From Candidatus Zymogenus saltonus (GTDB lineage: Bacteria > Desulfobacterota > Zymogenia > Zymogenales > Zymogenaceae): 52,157 nucleotides of DNA. Shown here in pieces: positions 9,832 to 18,499 of the stretch (within the stretch, counting starts at the first letter, position 1; the number at the start of each line of letters is the position of its first letter). A program made the translations under genes and the position numbers. The DNA lies in assembly GCA_016929395.1 (NCBI GenBank), contig JAFGIX010000030.1, positions 1 through 52,157 on the forward strand, in the 5' to 3' direction. The notes beneath the pieces are model-generated. The model was not told the DNA's origin. It saw only the letters and a list, made by a program, of their open reading frames with translations, and ran no database searches.

Positions 9832-10163
9832 GAGCAAATTAGGTTTTCAATAATCGGTTCCGGTCGTACGTGAAAGAAAGCGGCTATATCAATTGTTCAA
9901 TCACGCAATTGTTCAATCATGCGATTCCACAATCCCTCGATCCCGCCGTTTTCAATCCTAAAAAGGCGCACCGATAAGCCGGATTCTCCAACCGCTTCAT
10001 GGATTTTGTCTATTCATGAATCTTTAGGATCATCACGATGAGTCCCTGCCTCCCTACCCGCTCGATTTTTTTCCATCTTTGATGCAACACGAGGGCCCCG
10101 CCAATGCAAATGCTGAAAGGAAATTGGATATAAAGCCGAATGCCTCTCACATTTAGTGCAAAC
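9832..10163. other. Intergenic stretch with a short tandem repeat
   Basis: No gene is seen between the small membrane protein and the convergent ECF-type gene. It contains the 16-bp tandem repeat listed at 9891-9922. Confidence 0.4.
9891..9922. repeat. 16-bp direct tandem repeat, two copies
   Basis: AATTGTTCAATCACGC at 9891-9906 is followed at once by AATTGTTCAATCATGC at 9907-9922, with a single mismatch. Confidence 0.8.
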
Positions 10164-10685
10164 TCATTCGTCTATACTCTTTACTTTAAGTACCCTGGTA
10201 ACCGCCAGGTAGACCACTCCCCCCAACAAAGCGGTCACAATCTGGGGCCATGAGAAAGCGAAATACAACGCCCCCACGAGCTTTGCCGGAAGGCTGGTCA
10301 TCTTCAAGAAAATCGCAACGGATGCAAAGAGAAATGAGAACTTGAGTATCGCCCCTACGCCTATCCCATAAATCCTCCTCTTCAATAAATAGAAGACGAG
10401 TACCAGGATAAAATTTCCGATCCCGATAAACGGCAAGAACGGAATTGGAACTGGAGCTCCGGTCAGTACCGCCGTGAACGGTGTGACGAAGGCTATTACG
10501 GAGGCGCCCTTGATCCCGGCGTATTCAACGGAGATGAGCAGGCAGGCGTTCACAAGGGTCCCCACAATGAACATATTCATGGGCCCCAGAAACGAGGTGA
10601 AATACCTGCCCGCTATCTGTATCGCCGCGGTCAGGGCGAGCAGAATGGCGGTCCTTGCAATAACTTTGGTTCCTTTTTCCAACAT
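10164..10685 (-). CDS. ECF-transporter S-component-like membrane protein
   Basis: The 173-residue protein has about five to six hydrophobic segments. Its N-terminus (TKVIARTAILLALTAAIQ) is typical of substrate-binding S components of energy-coupling-factor vitamin transporters. The segment GPMNMFIVGTLVNACLLISVEYAG also fits. Ligand type cannot be read. No ATPase or EcfT gene is adjacent, so it would share a module encoded elsewhere, as group II ECF systems do. GAGG lies 8 bases before the ATG. The leader carries a possible pseudoknot (10707-10757) that might be a ligand-responsive element. Confidence 0.7.
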   Translation of the reverse strand: MLEKGTKVIARTAILLALTAAIQIAGRYFTSFLGPMNMFIVGTLVNACLLISVEYAGIKGASVIAFVTPFTAVLTGAPVPIPFLPFIGIGNFILVLVFYLLKRRIYGIGVGAILKFSFLFASVAIFLKMTSLPAKLVGALYFAFSWPQIVTALLGGVVYLAVTRVLKVKSIDE

Positions 10686-10706
10686 TTAACTTACCTCTTC
10701 CTTTCT

Positions 10707-10757
10707 GAAGGCAAACGGAAATAAGAGTCGGGGTTTCCTCTTTTAGCCCCCGCCTTC
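10707..10757 (-). promoter_or_regulatory. Possible H-type pseudoknot in leader of ECF-like gene
   Basis: Read on the minus strand, GAAGGC (10757-10752) pairs with GCCTTC (10712-10707) as an outer stem. Inside it, GGGG (10750-10747) pairs with CCCC (10733-10730), and AAGAG (10742-10738) pairs with CTCTT (10727-10723). The two inner helices interlock, which is an H-type pseudoknot. The element ends only a few bases before the ribosome-binding site. Its class is not one I recognise; it may be a riboswitch or chance pairing. Confidence 0.35.
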
Positions 10758-10766
10758 AAATACCGA

Positions 10767-10784
10767 TTAACATCAGATTAACAT
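10767..10784 (+). promoter_or_regulatory. Pho-box-like pair of TTAACAT direct repeats
   Basis: TTAACAT at 10767-10773 and again at 10778-10784, an exact 11-bp period, matches the repeat form in the three 48-bp elements elsewhere in the window. It lies about 80 bases upstream of the ECF-like gene, but in the opposite orientation, so its role is uncertain. Confidence 0.4.
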
Positions 10785-10990
10785 CTATATCCAGCGTCTT
10801 AGAAATATCCTTTTATCTTTGGCCGATCTCGCCCGCTTGTTAAATGCCCTTGAGATCCCCCCATTCAATGCCCAAACCGCTTTTGCCGCTTACAGGTGAA
10901 AGGCCAAGCCCCGTCAACAATACAGCACAGATCCGCCGCCCGCCGTTCGGACGGGATTTGTTATACCGTTTGTCTATTATATATGGGGGG

Positions 10991-12025
10991 CTATTCCCTA
11001 ACGCCTTTTCGTGGAATGTGAATCGTAAACTCCGTGCCTGTAGGGCCGCTCTCTTTATCTGCGTTGGACTTGACGGTTATCCTGCCCCTGTGCATCTTTA
11101 TAATTCCGTGGCTTACCGAAAGTCCCAGTCCTGTTCCCTTTCCTATCTGCTTTGTCGTGTAGAAAGGCTCGAAAATTTTGCCAACCTTGTCGGCTTCAAT
11201 CCCGACACCGGTGTCCTTGATAGCCAGCCGAACATCGTTTTCATCGCCTTCAACCGACACGGTCAGTTTTCCCCCCTCCGGCATAGCATCCACCGCGTTA
11301 CTTACTATATTTGTTATCAGCTGGACAATCTGGTCGTCGTCCACCTCGGCTACGGGGTCGTCGCAGTTGCACTCAACACTCGCTTCTATGTTATCCGGAA
11401 AATCCGTCAATTCCAGGCAGTGAGCGGCTATCTCATATAGATTTTCCGGTTTCAAGAGAACCTTGTTCTTTCTGGCAAATTGGAGAAGATCAGATACGAT
11501 CTTCTTGCAGCGATCGGCCTGCTCCACTATTATTCGAGAGTCTTCACGGACACCTTCGTCCGGCGCCTCGTCTTGAAGTAAATGAGCATACATAAGGACG
11601 ACGCCCAGCGGGTTGTTGATTTCATGGGCGATACCGGCGGCAAGCTGGCCCAGGCTCGCCAGCTTCTCCGCTTCCACCAACGCCTTTTCGCTTCTGCGCA
11701 GATCTTCGTTCGCCTTTTCGATCTTTTCGCTCAACAACATAACGACAATGCCGATAATGATGAACATAAATGCCCGAAAATAGTCGTTTATGTCGGAGAC
11801 ATAATCCCTCAGGAAAATATTGCTGAATATCAGAAACAACGACAAGAAAAGCGCTACGATCAGACCCCGTCTTTTCCACCAATAGGCCGATAAAATTATT
11901 GGAATGTAAAATAAGTGTGTGAATACGGTTCCCGTGTTAAGTACCTTATGAAAATAGAACGTGATCAAGCATAAAATGATCAAAACCACCACTATAAATA
12001 GAATTTTTATTCTTTCTCGTTTCAT
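10991..12025 (-). CDS. Membrane sensor histidine kinase
   Basis: The protein has 344 residues. The N-terminal 100 residues form four hydrophobic helices with little outside the membrane, and a short coiled coil leads to the kinase. The phosphoacceptor H-box reads GIAHEINNPLG (His near 136), the form seen in NtrB/HoxJ-like kinases. The ATPase part has the N-box (NIVSNAVDAMPEGG), G1 (DTGVGI) and G2 (GKGTGLGLS). It autophosphorylates on His and must pass phosphate to a regulator. No regulator is co-transcribed; the PhoB-like regulator at 12417 is divergent and has its own kinase. It probably senses a membrane or lipid-soluble signal. Confidence 0.92.
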   Translation of the reverse strand: MKRERIKILFIVVVLIILCLITFYFHKVLNTGTVFTHLFYIPIILSAYWWKRRGLIVALFLSLFLIFSNIFLRDYVSDINDYFRAFMFIIIGIVVMLLSEKIEKANEDLRRSEKALVEAEKLASLGQLAAGIAHEINNPLGVVLMYAHLLQDEAPDEGVREDSRIIVEQADRCKKIVSDLLQFARKNKVLLKPENLYEIAAHCLELTDFPDNIEASVECNCDDPVAEVDDDQIVQLITNIVSNAVDAMPEGGKLTVSVEGDENDVRLAIKDTGVGIEADKVGKIFEPFYTTKQIGKGTGLGLSVSHGIIKMHRGRITVKSNADKESGPTGTEFTIHIPRKGVRE

Positions 12026-12416
12026 AACAAAAAAATCCGCTGGTTAAAGTTGAGGATATTTTGTAAGGGTGACCTCCTCCGATATAATTTACCTATACAA
12101 GATAGAACCGCTTCAACAAGGGAATCCGTTTTTTCGAGGCCGTTTTTCCCAAGGATACTATCACGTTGTTGAGAAAAATAACAGTCAAAAAAGGTAAAAC
12201 CGGTCATTAAAAACCTCTCAGTATCTGTTATGTGATTCAAAGGAACGCGAAAATTCAAGGTCTATTATCGAAGCGTTTTTCTTCATATCGGGGACGCTCG
12301 GTCTTTAAAAAATTTGACACCTCCCTGCAATTCCGGTTATAAAAGAATATATTGAAATATTGCCGGGATAAAGGTAGTATTATGAGAGGGATTTCACTCA
12401 ATTTAGAGACCAAAAG
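12026..12416. other. Divergent promoter region between kinase and PhoB-like regulator
   Basis: This gap serves a minus-strand kinase and a plus-strand regulator. A clear plus-strand promoter is listed at 12314-12342. A 78-codon minus-strand frame lies just upstream of the kinase, but it begins with TTG, has no recognisable ribosome site and no family, so I do not call it a gene. Confidence 0.4.
12314..12342 (+). promoter_or_regulatory. Sigma-70 promoter for PhoB-like regulator
   Basis: A perfect TTGACA -35 box at 12314-12319 is followed after 17 bases by TTATAA at 12337-12342 (or TATAAA after 18). This gives a leader of about 70 bases before the ATG at 12417. It is the best -35/-10 pair I found in the window. 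Confidence 0.7.
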
Positions 12417-13097
12417 ATGGAAAAATTGATAGTCATTTTAGACGATGAGCCGGATATTGTCAAAATCGTGTCGGAGAGCCTTAAAAACTTCGGCTTCAAT
12501 GTAGAGGGGTTTTACGATGCTAAAACCTTTTATCAATTTATCAAGGATAAAAAACCGAGCCTGATACTGCTCGATCTGATGCTTCCGGACGAAGACGGCT
12601 TTGAAATATGTAAGAACCTGAAAACTAAAAGCGATTACTCCGACATTCCAATAATCATTTTGAGCGCAAAGAGTGCGGAGACCGATAAGGTAGTAGGCCT
12701 GGAGCTCGGCGCGGACGATTATATCACAAAGCCTTTTTCCACCCGGGAACTGGTGGCGAGGGTAAAAACGGTCTTGAAAAGAAGTGTGGAAAACAAGGGG
12801 ACAAAGATAATAAAAATCAAGGACGACTTTTTAATAGACTTGGACAAATATGAGGTTACGGTTGACGGGGAAAAGATAAAACTCACCACAACTGAATTTA
12901 AGATTCTTAAACTCTTGACTTCAAAGATCGGCGTCGTATTTTCCAGAGAAGAGATTCTCGACTACCTTTGGGGTGAAGAAAAATATGTTATTGACAGAAC
13001 CGTCGATATACACATAAGGCATTTGAGACAAAAGCTCAAATCGGCTTCAGGAGTAATAAAAAGCTTCAGGGGAATAGGATATAAGGTAGAGCTATGA
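12417..13097 (+). CDS. phoB: OmpR/PhoB-family response regulator
   Basis: The 226-residue protein has an N-terminal receiver with the acidic pair in ILDDEPD, phosphoacceptor Asp near 53 in LILLDLMLP, and the conserved Lys in YITKPF near 103. The C-terminal winged helix (about 130-226) ends with the typical RTVDIHIRHLRQKL recognition helix and FRGIGYK wing. It binds direct-repeat DNA as a dimer after phosphorylation. It overlaps the following kinase gene by four bases (ATGA), so the two are translationally coupled. The PhoB assignment rests on the pairing with a PhoR-type kinase and on Pho-box-like repeats in the window; no pst or phoU genes are seen here, so another stimulus is possible. Confidence 0.85.
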   Translation: MEKLIVILDDEPDIVKIVSESLKNFGFNVEGFYDAKTFYQFIKDKKPSLILLDLMLPDEDGFEICKNLKTKSDYSDIPIIILSAKSAETDKVVGLELGADDYITKPFSTRELVARVKTVLKRSVENKGTKIIKIKDDFLIDLDKYEVTVDGEKIKLTTTEFKILKLLTSKIGVVFSREEILDYLWGEEKYVIDRTVDIHIRHLRQKLKSASGVIKSFRGIGYKVEL

Positions 13098-14827
13098 AAA
13101 AATCCCTGTTCCTGAAGTTCTTTGTAAGCTACTTTTTTATAGTATTCTTCTTTTCATTGTTTGTCGTTATCTTCTCCTTCCATTCCATAAGATCCCACTA
13201 CACCGACAGTTACGCCAAAGATCTTGAGAGTCTTTGCAAGATACTCAGCCCCCTGATTGTTCAGTATATGAATTCGGGCCAAGAAGAAGAGCTCAACAAG
13301 CTCGTAGACAATATAAGAAGCGAAACCGACACGAGAATAACCATAGTAGATATAAACGGCAGAGTTCTAAAAGACTCCGAAGAAGATCCGAAATTAATGG
13401 AGAACCTGAGTGATCGTGAAGAGATCTTCAACGCGAAGGAGTCGGGTGTGGGCAGATCAATCCGCTTCAGCGACACGGTCGGGGAGCAGATGATATTCGT
13501 TGCCATGCCGCTCAAGGAAGATAAAAACACAATAGGCGTTTTGAGATTAGGTTTATACCTGAAGGATGTAGAAATCCTTTTGAACAGATTAGAGCTGGAA
13601 ATCCTATATATAGTCCTGTCTTTCCTGTTCTTGGCCCTTGCCGGCTCGATCTTTTTTTCCAGAAACCTTGTAAAGCCCATAAAGGATCTCAACTACGCAA
13701 CGAAAAAGTTAGCGGAAGGCGATTTCAGCATAAGGACTTCCGTAAACAGGAACGACGAGTTAAATACCCTTTCAGAACATTTTAACTTCATGACGGAAAG
13801 AATCAATAAATTATTCACGGAGCTTTCACAGCAAAAGGACGATTTGTTTCTCATAATATCCTCGATGCAGGAGGGGGTTTTGGTCCTGGACAGAAAAGAG
13901 AGAATCTTGTTTACTAATTCAAGCCTCACCGAAGTAATGGGAAGGGAATTCATTTTGGGTAAATTTTACTGGGAGGTCATAAGAGAGGGCGACCTGGTCG
14001 AGCTGATAAGCAGGGTCAGGCAGGAAGCGGACAACGTCTTGAAAGAGCTGTATCTCGGAGACAATGTTTTTCTTTGCAGCGCAACCTTCTTGAAGGCCAA
14101 AGGAGAGATAGTGCTGGTCTTTCACGACATAACGGAGATGAAAAAACTCGAAAATATGAAGAAGGATTTTATAGCCAACGTATCCCATGAATTGAGGACG
14201 CCGCTGACATCGATCAAGGGGTCGCTCGAGATGCTGGAAGAAAGTCCACCCGAGAAAAAGGATCAATATCTGGATATTATGAAGAGGAATACCGAAAGGC
14301 TCATCAATATTATTCAAGATATTGCAATCCTGTCGGAGCTCGAGAAAAAAGAGCTGCCCCTTGAATTGGAAGAAGTGAATGTCAAGCAGATCGTAGAGGA
14401 TGTTATCAAGATCTTTGAAAGGGAAATAGCGGAAAAGGGTCTTAACCTCAATTTCATGGCCGACGACAAGCAATATATTATATCCGCTGACCCATTTAAG
14501 CTGGAGCAGATGATCATAAACTTGATATCCAATGCAATCAAATACACCGATCGTGGAGAGATACTGATCTCTTTAAGGACACAAGACACGAAGTTGATCC
14601 TAACCATAAAGGATACGGGCATCGGGATACCCAAAAAAGACCTTCCAAATATTTATGAAAGGTTTTACCGCGTGGATAAGTCCCGCTCGAGAAAATTGGG
14701 GGGAACCGGACTGGGCCTTTCAATCGTGAAAAGCATTGTAGTGCAGCACAAAGGAGATATCAAGATAGACAGCACTCCCGGCCAGGGGACTTCCTTCACG
14801 ATCAAGCTCAATAAAGACTTGAATTAA
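13094..14827 (+). CDS. phoR: PhoR-like sensor histidine kinase (TM-sensor-TM-HAMP-PAS-HisKA-HATPase)
   Basis: The protein has 577 residues. In order it shows a first membrane helix (about 10-30), an extracytoplasmic sensor of about 135 residues, a second helix (about 166-188), a HAMP linker, a PAS domain (about 250-345), and the H-box FIANVSHELRTPLTSIKG with phospho-His near 365. N-box, G1 (DTGIGIPKKDLP), F-box (YERFYRVDKSRSRK) and G2 (GGTGLGLSIVK) follow. The F-box wording is typical of the PhoR/WalK group. It phosphorylates the regulator encoded just upstream, with which its start codon overlaps. The large outer sensor differs from E. coli PhoR, which has almost none, and resembles Gram-positive and deltaproteobacterial PhoR. 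Confidence 0.9.
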   Translation: MKKSLFLKFFVSYFFIVFFFSLFVVIFSFHSIRSHYTDSYAKDLESLCKILSPLIVQYMNSGQEEELNKLVDNIRSETDTRITIVDINGRVLKDSEEDPKLMENLSDREEIFNAKESGVGRSIRFSDTVGEQMIFVAMPLKEDKNTIGVLRLGLYLKDVEILLNRLELEILYIVLSFLFLALAGSIFFSRNLVKPIKDLNYATKKLAEGDFSIRTSVNRNDELNTLSEHFNFMTERINKLFTELSQQKDDLFLIISSMQEGVLVLDRKERILFTNSSLTEVMGREFILGKFYWEVIREGDLVELISRVRQEADNVLKELYLGDNVFLCSATFLKAKGEIVLVFHDITEMKKLENMKKDFIANVSHELRTPLTSIKGSLEMLEESPPEKKDQYLDIMKRNTERLINIIQDIAILSELEKKELPLELEEVNVKQIVEDVIKIFEREIAEKGLNLNFMADDKQYIISADPFKLEQMIINLISNAIKYTDRGEILISLRTQDTKLILTIKDTGIGIPKKDLPNIYERFYRVDKSRSRKLGGTGLGLSIVKSIVVQHKGDIKIDSTPGQGTSFTIKLNKDLN

Positions 14828-14893
14828 AACTCGCCGCTCCCCAAACAAACAGTTTTTCAAGAATCGCTTTCTTGTCCACATATTTTCAAAAAT

Positions 14894-14941
14894 AAAAATT
14901 AACACAAAATTTACATAACCTTTATTTGGAATAAACACGCA
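14894..14941 (+). promoter_or_regulatory. 48-bp Pho-box-like promoter element, copy 1
   Basis: This is one of three copies that differ from a common sequence by at most one base. It begins AAAAATTAACAC and contains 11-bp spaced repeats (TTAACAC, TTTACAT, TTTATTT) like PhoB half-sites. It ends in AATAAACACGCA. TATTCAT about 6 bases beyond may be the -10 box. It lies some 160 bases before the diguanylate cyclase gene and just after the PhoB/PhoR-like operon. Confidence 0.75.
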
Positions 14942-15100
14942 AATGGTATTCATTTTACCGAGGGTATCAGGTGCAAAAAAAGAGGGAGGGGGAAGGGGGA
15001 GTAAATATATGAAGGTCACCAAAAGATCATATGACATGAAAATCTAAACATAAAAGAACAATTAACGGAGTGACAAAAATCGGTGTTTTTGGGGCCTTAA

Positions 15101-16123
15101 ATGCGACAAGACTTAAACATGGTGGATGTAAAAAACAAAAAAGGACAATTTGCAGACAGCGGTTTTGATTGGGATCTAAAAAACAGGGAAGCCGAGAAAT
15201 CCGAAAACCGCAGAGAGCCGAACGCGGAAACGATATTCCAAAGCGAAGAACTTTATCGTACGTTGATTGAAACTTTAAACGACGGTCTGGGATTACAGGA
15301 CGAAAACGGGATCTTCACCTATCTGAACGACAAATTGTCCGAAATGTTCGGATATTCGAGGGATGAAATGATCGGCCGACCCGTAACCGATTTCTTAGAC
15401 GACCATAATCGGAAGGTATTTGAAGCTCAAATGGCAAAGAGGATGAAAGGCGACAGCTCTCATTACGAAATTGTATGGACGGGAAAGGACGGCCGTAAGA
15501 TCCCTACAATCATGTCACCTCGACCGATTTTTAACGATAACGGAACCTTTAAAGGCAGCTTTGCAATATTTACCGATATTACAGAGCGCAAAAAGATGGA
15601 GGAAGAGCTGATACACCTCTCTATCACCGACGATCTTACCGGTCTTTACAACCATCGCTATTTCTACAAGAAGATCAGTGAAGAGGTAAACAGGGCTAAA
15701 AGGATGTCATATCCGTTGACCCTTCTGATATTCGATATAGATGATTTCAAATCCTTCAACGATACATATGGGCACATTGCGGGTGATGATGTTTTAAGAA
15801 AGGTGGGCAGGATAGCTACAAAAAATATAAGAAAGGATGTGGACTCCGCTTTCAGATATGGAGGGGATGAATTCGCGATTATACTGCCCTATACCGATCG
15901 GGAGGAAGCGATCGCTTTATCCGCTCGTATCAGCCGGTGCATAGAAAGGGAGATAAACAAAACCAGAATCAGTATCGGTATTGCGTCCTCGAACCACCAT
16001 AAATCATTCGAAGAAGTAATTAAAGCCGCGGACGAAGCGATGTACGTTGAAAAAAGTCTGCGCAAGGAGAATAGGTCGAGCAAGTCTCTTCAAAAAAGAT
16101 TGTTTAAGAAAAAAACTGCGTAA
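15101..16123 (+). CDS. PAS-GGDEF diguanylate cyclase
   Basis: The 340-residue protein has no membrane helix. Residues 45-165 form a PAS domain with the usual ending (FAIFTDITERKKMEEEL). Residues 172-325 form a GGDEF domain starting SITDDLTGLYNHRYF. The active-site motif is intact (YGGDEFAI near 256-263), so it should make cyclic di-GMP from two GTP. The inhibitory site five residues before the motif reads KDVD, not RxxD, so product inhibition may be weak. The lysine-rich tail is a short disordered extension. It is preceded by copy 1 of the 48-bp element, which suggests control by the PhoB-like regulator. Confidence 0.9.
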   Translation: MRQDLNMVDVKNKKGQFADSGFDWDLKNREAEKSENRREPNAETIFQSEELYRTLIETLNDGLGLQDENGIFTYLNDKLSEMFGYSRDEMIGRPVTDFLDDHNRKVFEAQMAKRMKGDSSHYEIVWTGKDGRKIPTIMSPRPIFNDNGTFKGSFAIFTDITERKKMEEELIHLSITDDLTGLYNHRYFYKKISEEVNRAKRMSYPLTLLIFDIDDFKSFNDTYGHIAGDDVLRKVGRIATKNIRKDVDSAFRYGGDEFAIILPYTDREEAIALSARISRCIEREINKTRISIGIASSNHHKSFEEVIKAADEAMYVEKSLRKENRSSKSLQKRLFKKKTA

Positions 16124-16219
16124 TCAGTTATTTGGGAGAGGCAACAAGCTTCCTGAAAAAATATTTAAAGGATTCTCAAATAAGTTCCCAAAAATATTTA
16201 TTATGAATGGAGGCATAAA

Positions 16220-16681
16220 ATGTTACCGGTTAAAAAGATACTTTGTCCCGTCGATTTCAGCGAGCCGTCATACGAGGCGCTCAAGGTGGCTGAAGAGATA
16301 TCGACTCATTTCTCCTCGGAGTTGAACATAGTGCATGTTGTGAGGGAGATCTCAAGCTCGCTGTACGGGCCGGAATTTTCGGACTTCGATGTCGATTCGT
16401 ATCAGGAGGAACTGGAAGAATCAGCCAAAAATAAGCTGAGTGAGGTAGTCAAAGAGAGGTTGCCGATGGATTTAAGCGTGAAGCAAATTACCTTGAAGGG
16501 AAAGGCCGCGGATCAGATAGTCAACCTTTCCGATAAGGACGATATCGACTTGATTGTAATAGCGACCCACGGCCAGACGGGCTGGCGGCACTTTGTCTTC
16601 GGCTCGGTAACCGAAAAGGTCGTCAGATTAGCGCGGTGCCCGGTACTTACGATTCATGCCCCGAGAGAAGAGGGTGATTAA
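16220..16681 (+). CDS. UspA-family universal stress protein (1)
   Basis: The 153-residue protein is a single Usp domain. It starts VKKILCPVDFSEPSYEAL, whose Asp contacts ATP, and has the late ATHGQTGWRHFVFGSVTEKVV loop, an ATP-binding form with the first Gly changed to Ala and the final Ser kept. It is cytoplasmic and probably dimeric. GGAGG precedes the ATG. A second, very similar Usp gene follows 70 bases later, sharing GQTGWRH and the start motif, so they are likely tandem duplicates. Confidence 0.93.
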   Translation: MLPVKKILCPVDFSEPSYEALKVAEEISTHFSSELNIVHVVREISSSLYGPEFSDFDVDSYQEELEESAKNKLSEVVKERLPMDLSVKQITLKGKAADQIVNLSDKDDIDLIVIATHGQTGWRHFVFGSVTEKVVRLARCPVLTIHAPREEGD

Positions 16682-16751
16682 TTGCTTGATTTGCCGCTCC
16701 TTGTTGTTACTCAGGCGCCTGTTTTTTTTGAGTGGGGTTTTTAGATCAGAG

Positions 16752-17231
16752 ATGTTGACGATAAAAAAGATTCTTTGCCCGGTCGACTTCAGCGAGCCGT
16801 CATACGAAGCGCTCAGAATTGCCGGCGAGTTGGCCTCGAATTTCTCCGCCGAGCTGTGTGTTATTCACGTGGTCACGGAAAACATCAACTTCGACGGTCT
16901 TGTTAATATTTTAAGCTTGGATGTCAAATCGATTCAGCAGAGAATTTTGGAAAAATACAAGAAAAAGTTAAAAAAAGTAATCGAGAAAAAGGTCTCTATG
17001 AATGTTCGCGTGGATCCGATAGTCTTCGAGGGGAATCCGGCAGGCGACATAGTAAAGATCGCCGAGCTTGAGAACCCCGACATCATCGTTATGGCGACCC
17101 ACGGCCAGACGGGCTGGCGGCATCTCGTTTTCGGCTCCGTGGCCGAAAAGGTCGTCAGGCTCACGAAGTATCCCGTTCTTACGATCAACGCCCCACAAAA
17201 ACAGAGAAGGATGATGTCGCAGCAGAGTTGA
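16752..17231 (+). CDS. UspA-family universal stress protein (2)
   Basis: The 159-residue protein closely resembles the preceding Usp (same ILCPVDFSEPSYEAL start and THGQTGWRHLVFGSVAEKVV loop). The family start motif LTIKKILCPVDF puts the initiator at the ATG 16752. An in-frame upstream ATG at 16656 would add 32 residues of leucine-rich sequence overlapping the previous gene, which I reject. It probably binds ATP and forms homo- or heterodimers with its neighbour. Confidence 0.92.
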   Translation: MLTIKKILCPVDFSEPSYEALRIAGELASNFSAELCVIHVVTENINFDGLVNILSLDVKSIQQRILEKYKKKLKKVIEKKVSMNVRVDPIVFEGNPAGDIVKIAELENPDIIVMATHGQTGWRHLVFGSVAEKVVRLTKYPVLTINAPQKQRRMMSQQS

Positions 17232-17371
17232 CGAAGTTTTCAGGATAAATGTATTTGATATGATTCCTTAGAATTATACTATTGCCTTAAAGATAAAAAA
17301 ACCATATACAGTTATCATTAGTGCTTTTATATTGCTATTGCCTATAGTATCTTAATGGAAGATTATTTATT

Positions 17372-17908
17372 ATGAAAAATTTGAAACACTGGGATTCCAA
17401 AGACGCTTTAGAAGAGATAAAAAATTCCTTATCGGTGGATGAGGATGAGATGTTCACGATGCTTGGAAGGAGAATCGTCATCACGCCTCAGGCCACATTC
17501 GGTCTCATGATGCGCTCGGCGGCCGACCTCGGTGGAATAAACGCGGCAAAGATTTTCATGAGGAAGGCTGGATATGAAATCGGTACAGATATGGCCAAGA
17601 TCATGAAAGAGCTTTTAAAGCTTCAAGGAGAAGAGCTTATTACCTTTTACTGTGAGACCGCGGGGAAAAGGGGTTGGGGCTTCAATATAATTGAAGAGAT
17701 TGACGTGGAGAGGGGACTTTTTAAGACGAATCTCTACTTTTCTCCTTTCGTCACCGGTTTTCCTGAGAGATCCAAGGTCTCCGTCTGCGATTTTCAGGCG
17801 GGAGCGATTGAGGGGATGTTTAACGCCACAGGGAAAAAGGTACAGATTGTCGAGACCAAATGCGTGGCAAAGGGGGACGATGTCTGTGTGTTTGAAAATA
17901 AGAAGTAA
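17372..17908 (+). CDS. V4R domain protein (2)
   Basis: The 178-residue soluble protein has the V4R pattern in its second half: VCDFQAGAIEGMFNATGK, then VETKCVAKGDDVCVFE with the paired cysteines near the C-terminus. The N-terminal half (HWDSKDALEEIKNSL... GRRIVITPQATFG) fits V4R proteins with a leading ligand-binding segment. It is a relative, not a close copy, of the V4R protein at 7245. Lying among three Usp genes, it may sense a ligand connected with stress or energy state, which is inference from position only. Confidence 0.8.
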   Translation: MKNLKHWDSKDALEEIKNSLSVDEDEMFTMLGRRIVITPQATFGLMMRSAADLGGINAAKIFMRKAGYEIGTDMAKIMKELLKLQGEELITFYCETAGKRGWGFNIIEEIDVERGLFKTNLYFSPFVTGFPERSKVSVCDFQAGAIEGMFNATGKKVQIVETKCVAKGDDVCVFENKK

Positions 17909-17964
17909 AAAACTTATCATGTAATCATAGAAAGAATTTTATCTGTAAGGAAAGGTAAACCAAA

Positions 17965-18426
17965 ATGGAAGACTTGAACAGGCCCATAAAAAACATTCTT
18001 GTACCTGTTGATTTCTCCGAAACATCGAGGGTCCTCGCCCATTACGCCAACATCTTTTCGGAGAAATTTAAGGCAAAAATCCATCTACTTCATGTTTTTC
18101 AGGAATATGAAGGGTTAACGAAGCTCGTTCTGACAAACAAGGTACTGGAAAACCTGATGGACGAGCTTGACGATTCCGGCGTAAAGGAGATGGGGGATTT
18201 TTGTAGAAAATATATCGACAAAAATGTCGAGTACGAAACATTATTTTTAAAAGGCGACCCTTTCAAAGAGATCTTGGAGACCATCAAGGATAGAAATATC
18301 GACCTGGTCATTATGGGGACCCACGGCAAAACGAGGTTTGACCATTTCTTTTTCGGCAAGACGGCTGACAGGGTGGTACGAAATGCCAACTGCCCGGTAA
18401 TGACGGTCAGGGTTACATCTTGGTAG
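17965..18426 (+). CDS. UspA-family universal stress protein (3)
   Basis: The 153-residue Usp domain starts IKNILVPVDFSETSRVLA and ends with GTHGKTRFDHFFFGKTADRVV. The G-xx-G-x9-G core of the ATP loop is kept, but the following Ser/Thr position is Lys, so nucleotide binding may differ from the two other Usp proteins here. It is more distant from them than they are from each other. It lies 70 bases before the CoA-transferase/GNAT gene and is probably co-transcribed with it. Confidence 0.92.
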   Translation: MEDLNRPIKNILVPVDFSETSRVLAHYANIFSEKFKAKIHLLHVFQEYEGLTKLVLTNKVLENLMDELDDSGVKEMGDFCRKYIDKNVEYETLFLKGDPFKEILETIKDRNIDLVIMGTHGKTRFDHFFFGKTADRVVRNANCPVMTVRVTSW

Positions 18427-18499
18427 ATAGGAGCCGGGGCAAAGCCGATTATCGTTCAGCTTAAACGGACCTACAGGGCGAATAAAAAGTGGAGGTGTG

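Noticed and set aside
12022-12258. 78-codon minus-strand frame just upstream of the sensor kinase
   Set aside because: It starts with TTG, has no visible Shine-Dalgarno site, and the peptide resembles nothing; the overlap with the kinase start is likely chance.
16656-16751. Longer start for the second Usp gene
   Set aside because: The added leucine-rich lead overlaps the preceding gene and is not part of the Usp family; the ATG at 16752 fits the family start.
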